This document shows, piece after piece, positions 19,656-20,973 of a stretch of 20,973 nucleotides of DNA. The stretch is from Hemicentrotus pulcherrimus (taxonomy: Eukaryota > Echinodermata > Echinoidea > Camarodonta > Strongylocentrotidae): contig BEXV01000050.1 in the NCBI GenBank assembly GCA_003118195.1, positions 256,258 to 277,230 on the forward strand. The letters run 5' to 3'. Position 1 is the stretch's first letter, and each line of letters opens with the position of its first letter. The notes below the pieces were generated by a model that was not told the origin of the DNA, searched no databases, and saw only the letters and a list, made by a program, of their open reading frames with translations. The position numbers were made by a program, and so were the translations under genes.

Positions 19656-19661
19656 AATAAA
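19656..19661 (+). terminator. Candidate poly(A) signal AATAAA (proximal)
   Basis: Canonical hexamer 664 nt after the stop codon, followed by GT-rich sequence (TGAAGTGTTGG) at about 19671-19681. Cleavage here would give a 3' UTR of about 0.7 kb. Confidence 0.45.
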
Positions 19662-20024
19662 TGTAAATGCTGAAGTGTTGGCATTTAAAAATGCACCTTT
19701 TATTGCATTCGTACTTACAGTATACTGAGAGGGGGCAAGAAACTAATGTACATGTAAACGACGGGTGCCACAAAGCTTTGAAGTGAGTTAATATATATGT
19801 GATTTTCAGAAATTGTAGTGTTCAAGTGTAAAGAATAAGACTTAGGATGCCGATTTTCTTTTCCTTTTTGCAGCAGTGTAGAAGTAGCCATTGTAGATAG
19901 TTTTTCCATCTGTTGTACTGCTATCTGTGATGCGTTGATTGTCTACATTGTTGAACATGTATCTGTGACTATTGTTAAGTTGTTACGAACAAAGTAATTG
20001 CTGAATACCATCAAACTGTCGTTA

Positions 20025-20330
20025 AAGGTAAAGACCAGTTATGGTCATGCGATTGCATTGTGAAAGAAACGTTGTGGAATCGATCAGAAAAGGTTGATCA
20101 TCTAGCATATAAGTATTGGTGTGTACTGCAAGGTTCTGGAATCATCTCTCACAGTCCAATAGATGAACTAATTTACCAAATATATCAATTAGTAGGCAGT
20201 TTCCCGGCAATTTTTTGATCATCATGTATTAGTCAAAACATATTCTTTCACATTATTGGTAATAAAGAGCTTCCATTTCATTTTTTTTTAATTAGGGCGT
20301 TACCACTTTCGAATACTGGTCCTTTACCTT
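20025..20330. mobile_element. Terminal-inverted-repeat element in the 3' flank
   Basis: AAGGTAAAGACCAGT at 20025 is mirrored by ACTGGTCCTTTACCTT at 20315-20330, with one extra base in the right arm. It spans about 306 bp with no coding capacity. Its left portion (20042-20146) has a 105-bp inverted match in intron 12, which supports a dispersed family. Confidence 0.6.
20261..20266 (+). terminator. Candidate poly(A) signal AATAAA (distal)
   Basis: Second canonical hexamer, followed within 15 nt by a T-rich stretch. It lies inside the inverted-repeat element at 20025-20330. If used, the element supplies the transcript's 3' end and the 3' UTR is about 1.3 kb. Confidence 0.35.
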
Positions 20331-20957
20331 GAAAACATTCTCCTCATTAGAGATCTTGAAGGTATCCTACAGTAAAGAGCAGGCAAAGTTACTGCAAGTT
20401 GTTTGGCCAATGCTGTTTGTAATGGTCAGAAATCATGTCAAAACATTGCATTGTATCAAAGATGCAGCTTTCAGACAAGTGCAAGAAGTATGAGGCCACT
20501 CAGGCCAGTCATCCTGTAATTCAAATGAGTTCATTCTACCTAGAGGAGAGGTACACACAGTAATGAATTATAAAGAGAAAATAAGATAAACCTGTCACAT
20601 AACCATAAATTTATACTGTATGACCATTTAAGTTGATTTATTTCCAGTTTTTAAAATTACATATTGTATATGTAGGTACTTAATTACTTATGTATGTGTG
20701 AGGGTCTGATGATTCATTCTTTGCAGAATTATGTATTACTTCTGTTTTTTGCCTTTTCTTTCTACTGGGTGATGGACGGGTTCATTTAATCTCTTATTTT
20801 TAGGAATAGATTCATAGAGTAATCCTCTTTTATTAAAAAACTAGTAAATATTATAATGACATTTGTTGAAAGAGACACACTTCCGTAAAGGATGAGTATA
20901 CATTGTGCAGCTTATTCCATTTAGTTCTATGAAATGTCTCGTTTTATTATTTTTTTT

Positions 20958-20968
20958 GGGGGGGGGGG
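20958..20968. repeat. Poly-G run (G11) at the right edge
   Basis: Follows a T-rich stretch and is succeeded by TTGGG to the window end. Together with G14 at the left edge it suggests that the sequence is bounded by hard-to-assemble homopolymers. Confidence 0.85.
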
Positions 20969-20973
20969 TTGGG

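Larger units (their letters stand above)
18993..20973 (+). other. IARS1 3' UTR and downstream flank
   Basis: No coding exon recognised after the TGA. Short SINE-like scraps occur at about 19366-19412 (ATTTATATAGCACAGC, ACTGCGCTTAAT) and 19490-19532 (GTGCTGTATAAATAC followed by ATT-rich sequence). The exact end of the mRNA cannot be fixed from sequence alone. Confidence 0.6.

Noticed and set aside
18993..20973. A second UBX-like repeat or other coding exon after the stop codon
   Set aside because: Read in all forward frames by eye for LLLENP-like or repeat-end motifs; none seen.
1..20973. Novel multi-gene, phage, defence or CRISPR-type system
   Set aside because: Only one spliced animal gene is present; repeats are dispersed transposon remnants without spacer periodicity or linked coding genes.

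Overview
This window is one multi-exon animal nuclear gene on the + strand. It encodes cytosolic isoleucyl-tRNA synthetase (IARS1, class Ia), with most of the 5' untranslated intron and the 3' untranslated/flanking region. I assembled 24 coding exons by eye from 603 to 18992. Every junction has a GT donor and an AG acceptor, the exon lengths sum to 3561 nt (1186 codons plus stop), and the frame stays open throughout. The protein aligns end to end with vertebrate IARS1, including the HYGH motif at residues 55-58 and KMSKR at 600-604.

Organism: a metazoan with AT-rich introns of about 0.36-1.04 kb, exons of 61-313 nt, and many short terminal-inverted-repeat (MITE-like) elements plus a SINE-like element with an ATT-rich tail. 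The protein is close to vertebrates, but its C-terminus has one UBX-like repeat where human has two. This suggests an invertebrate, and the repeat style is reminiscent of a sea urchin or other echinoderm. The phylum is an inference, not proven.

Layout: 1-578 is upstream/5' UTR intron sequence ending in a splice acceptor. 579-721 holds the end of the 5' UTR and coding exon 1. 1225-2757 encodes the N-terminal part and the HYGH half of the catalytic Rossmann fold. 3190-6425 encodes most of the inserted CP1 proofreading (editing) domain. 6955-10650 returns to the catalytic core and ends with KMSKR. 11440-14864 encodes the helical anticodon-binding domain. 15908-17285 encodes the eukaryotic C-terminal extension. 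17975-18992 encodes a Ser/Ala-rich linker, the single UBX-like repeat and the stop. 18993-20973 is 3' UTR and flank with two candidate poly(A) signals.

The introns contain most of what is unexpected. There are at least four MITE-like families (introns 7 and 16; introns 10, 17 and 18; intron 19; intron 12 and the 3' flank), a composite 83-bp/53-bp duplicated module (introns 8 and 9), a SINE-like element (intron 15), and small tandem duplications, one of which triplicates the splice donor after exon 18. I saw no tRNA, rRNA, CRISPR array or second protein-coding gene. The window is best read as a housekeeping gene with a rich intronic repeat record and a few protein-level oddities, not as a new multi-gene system.
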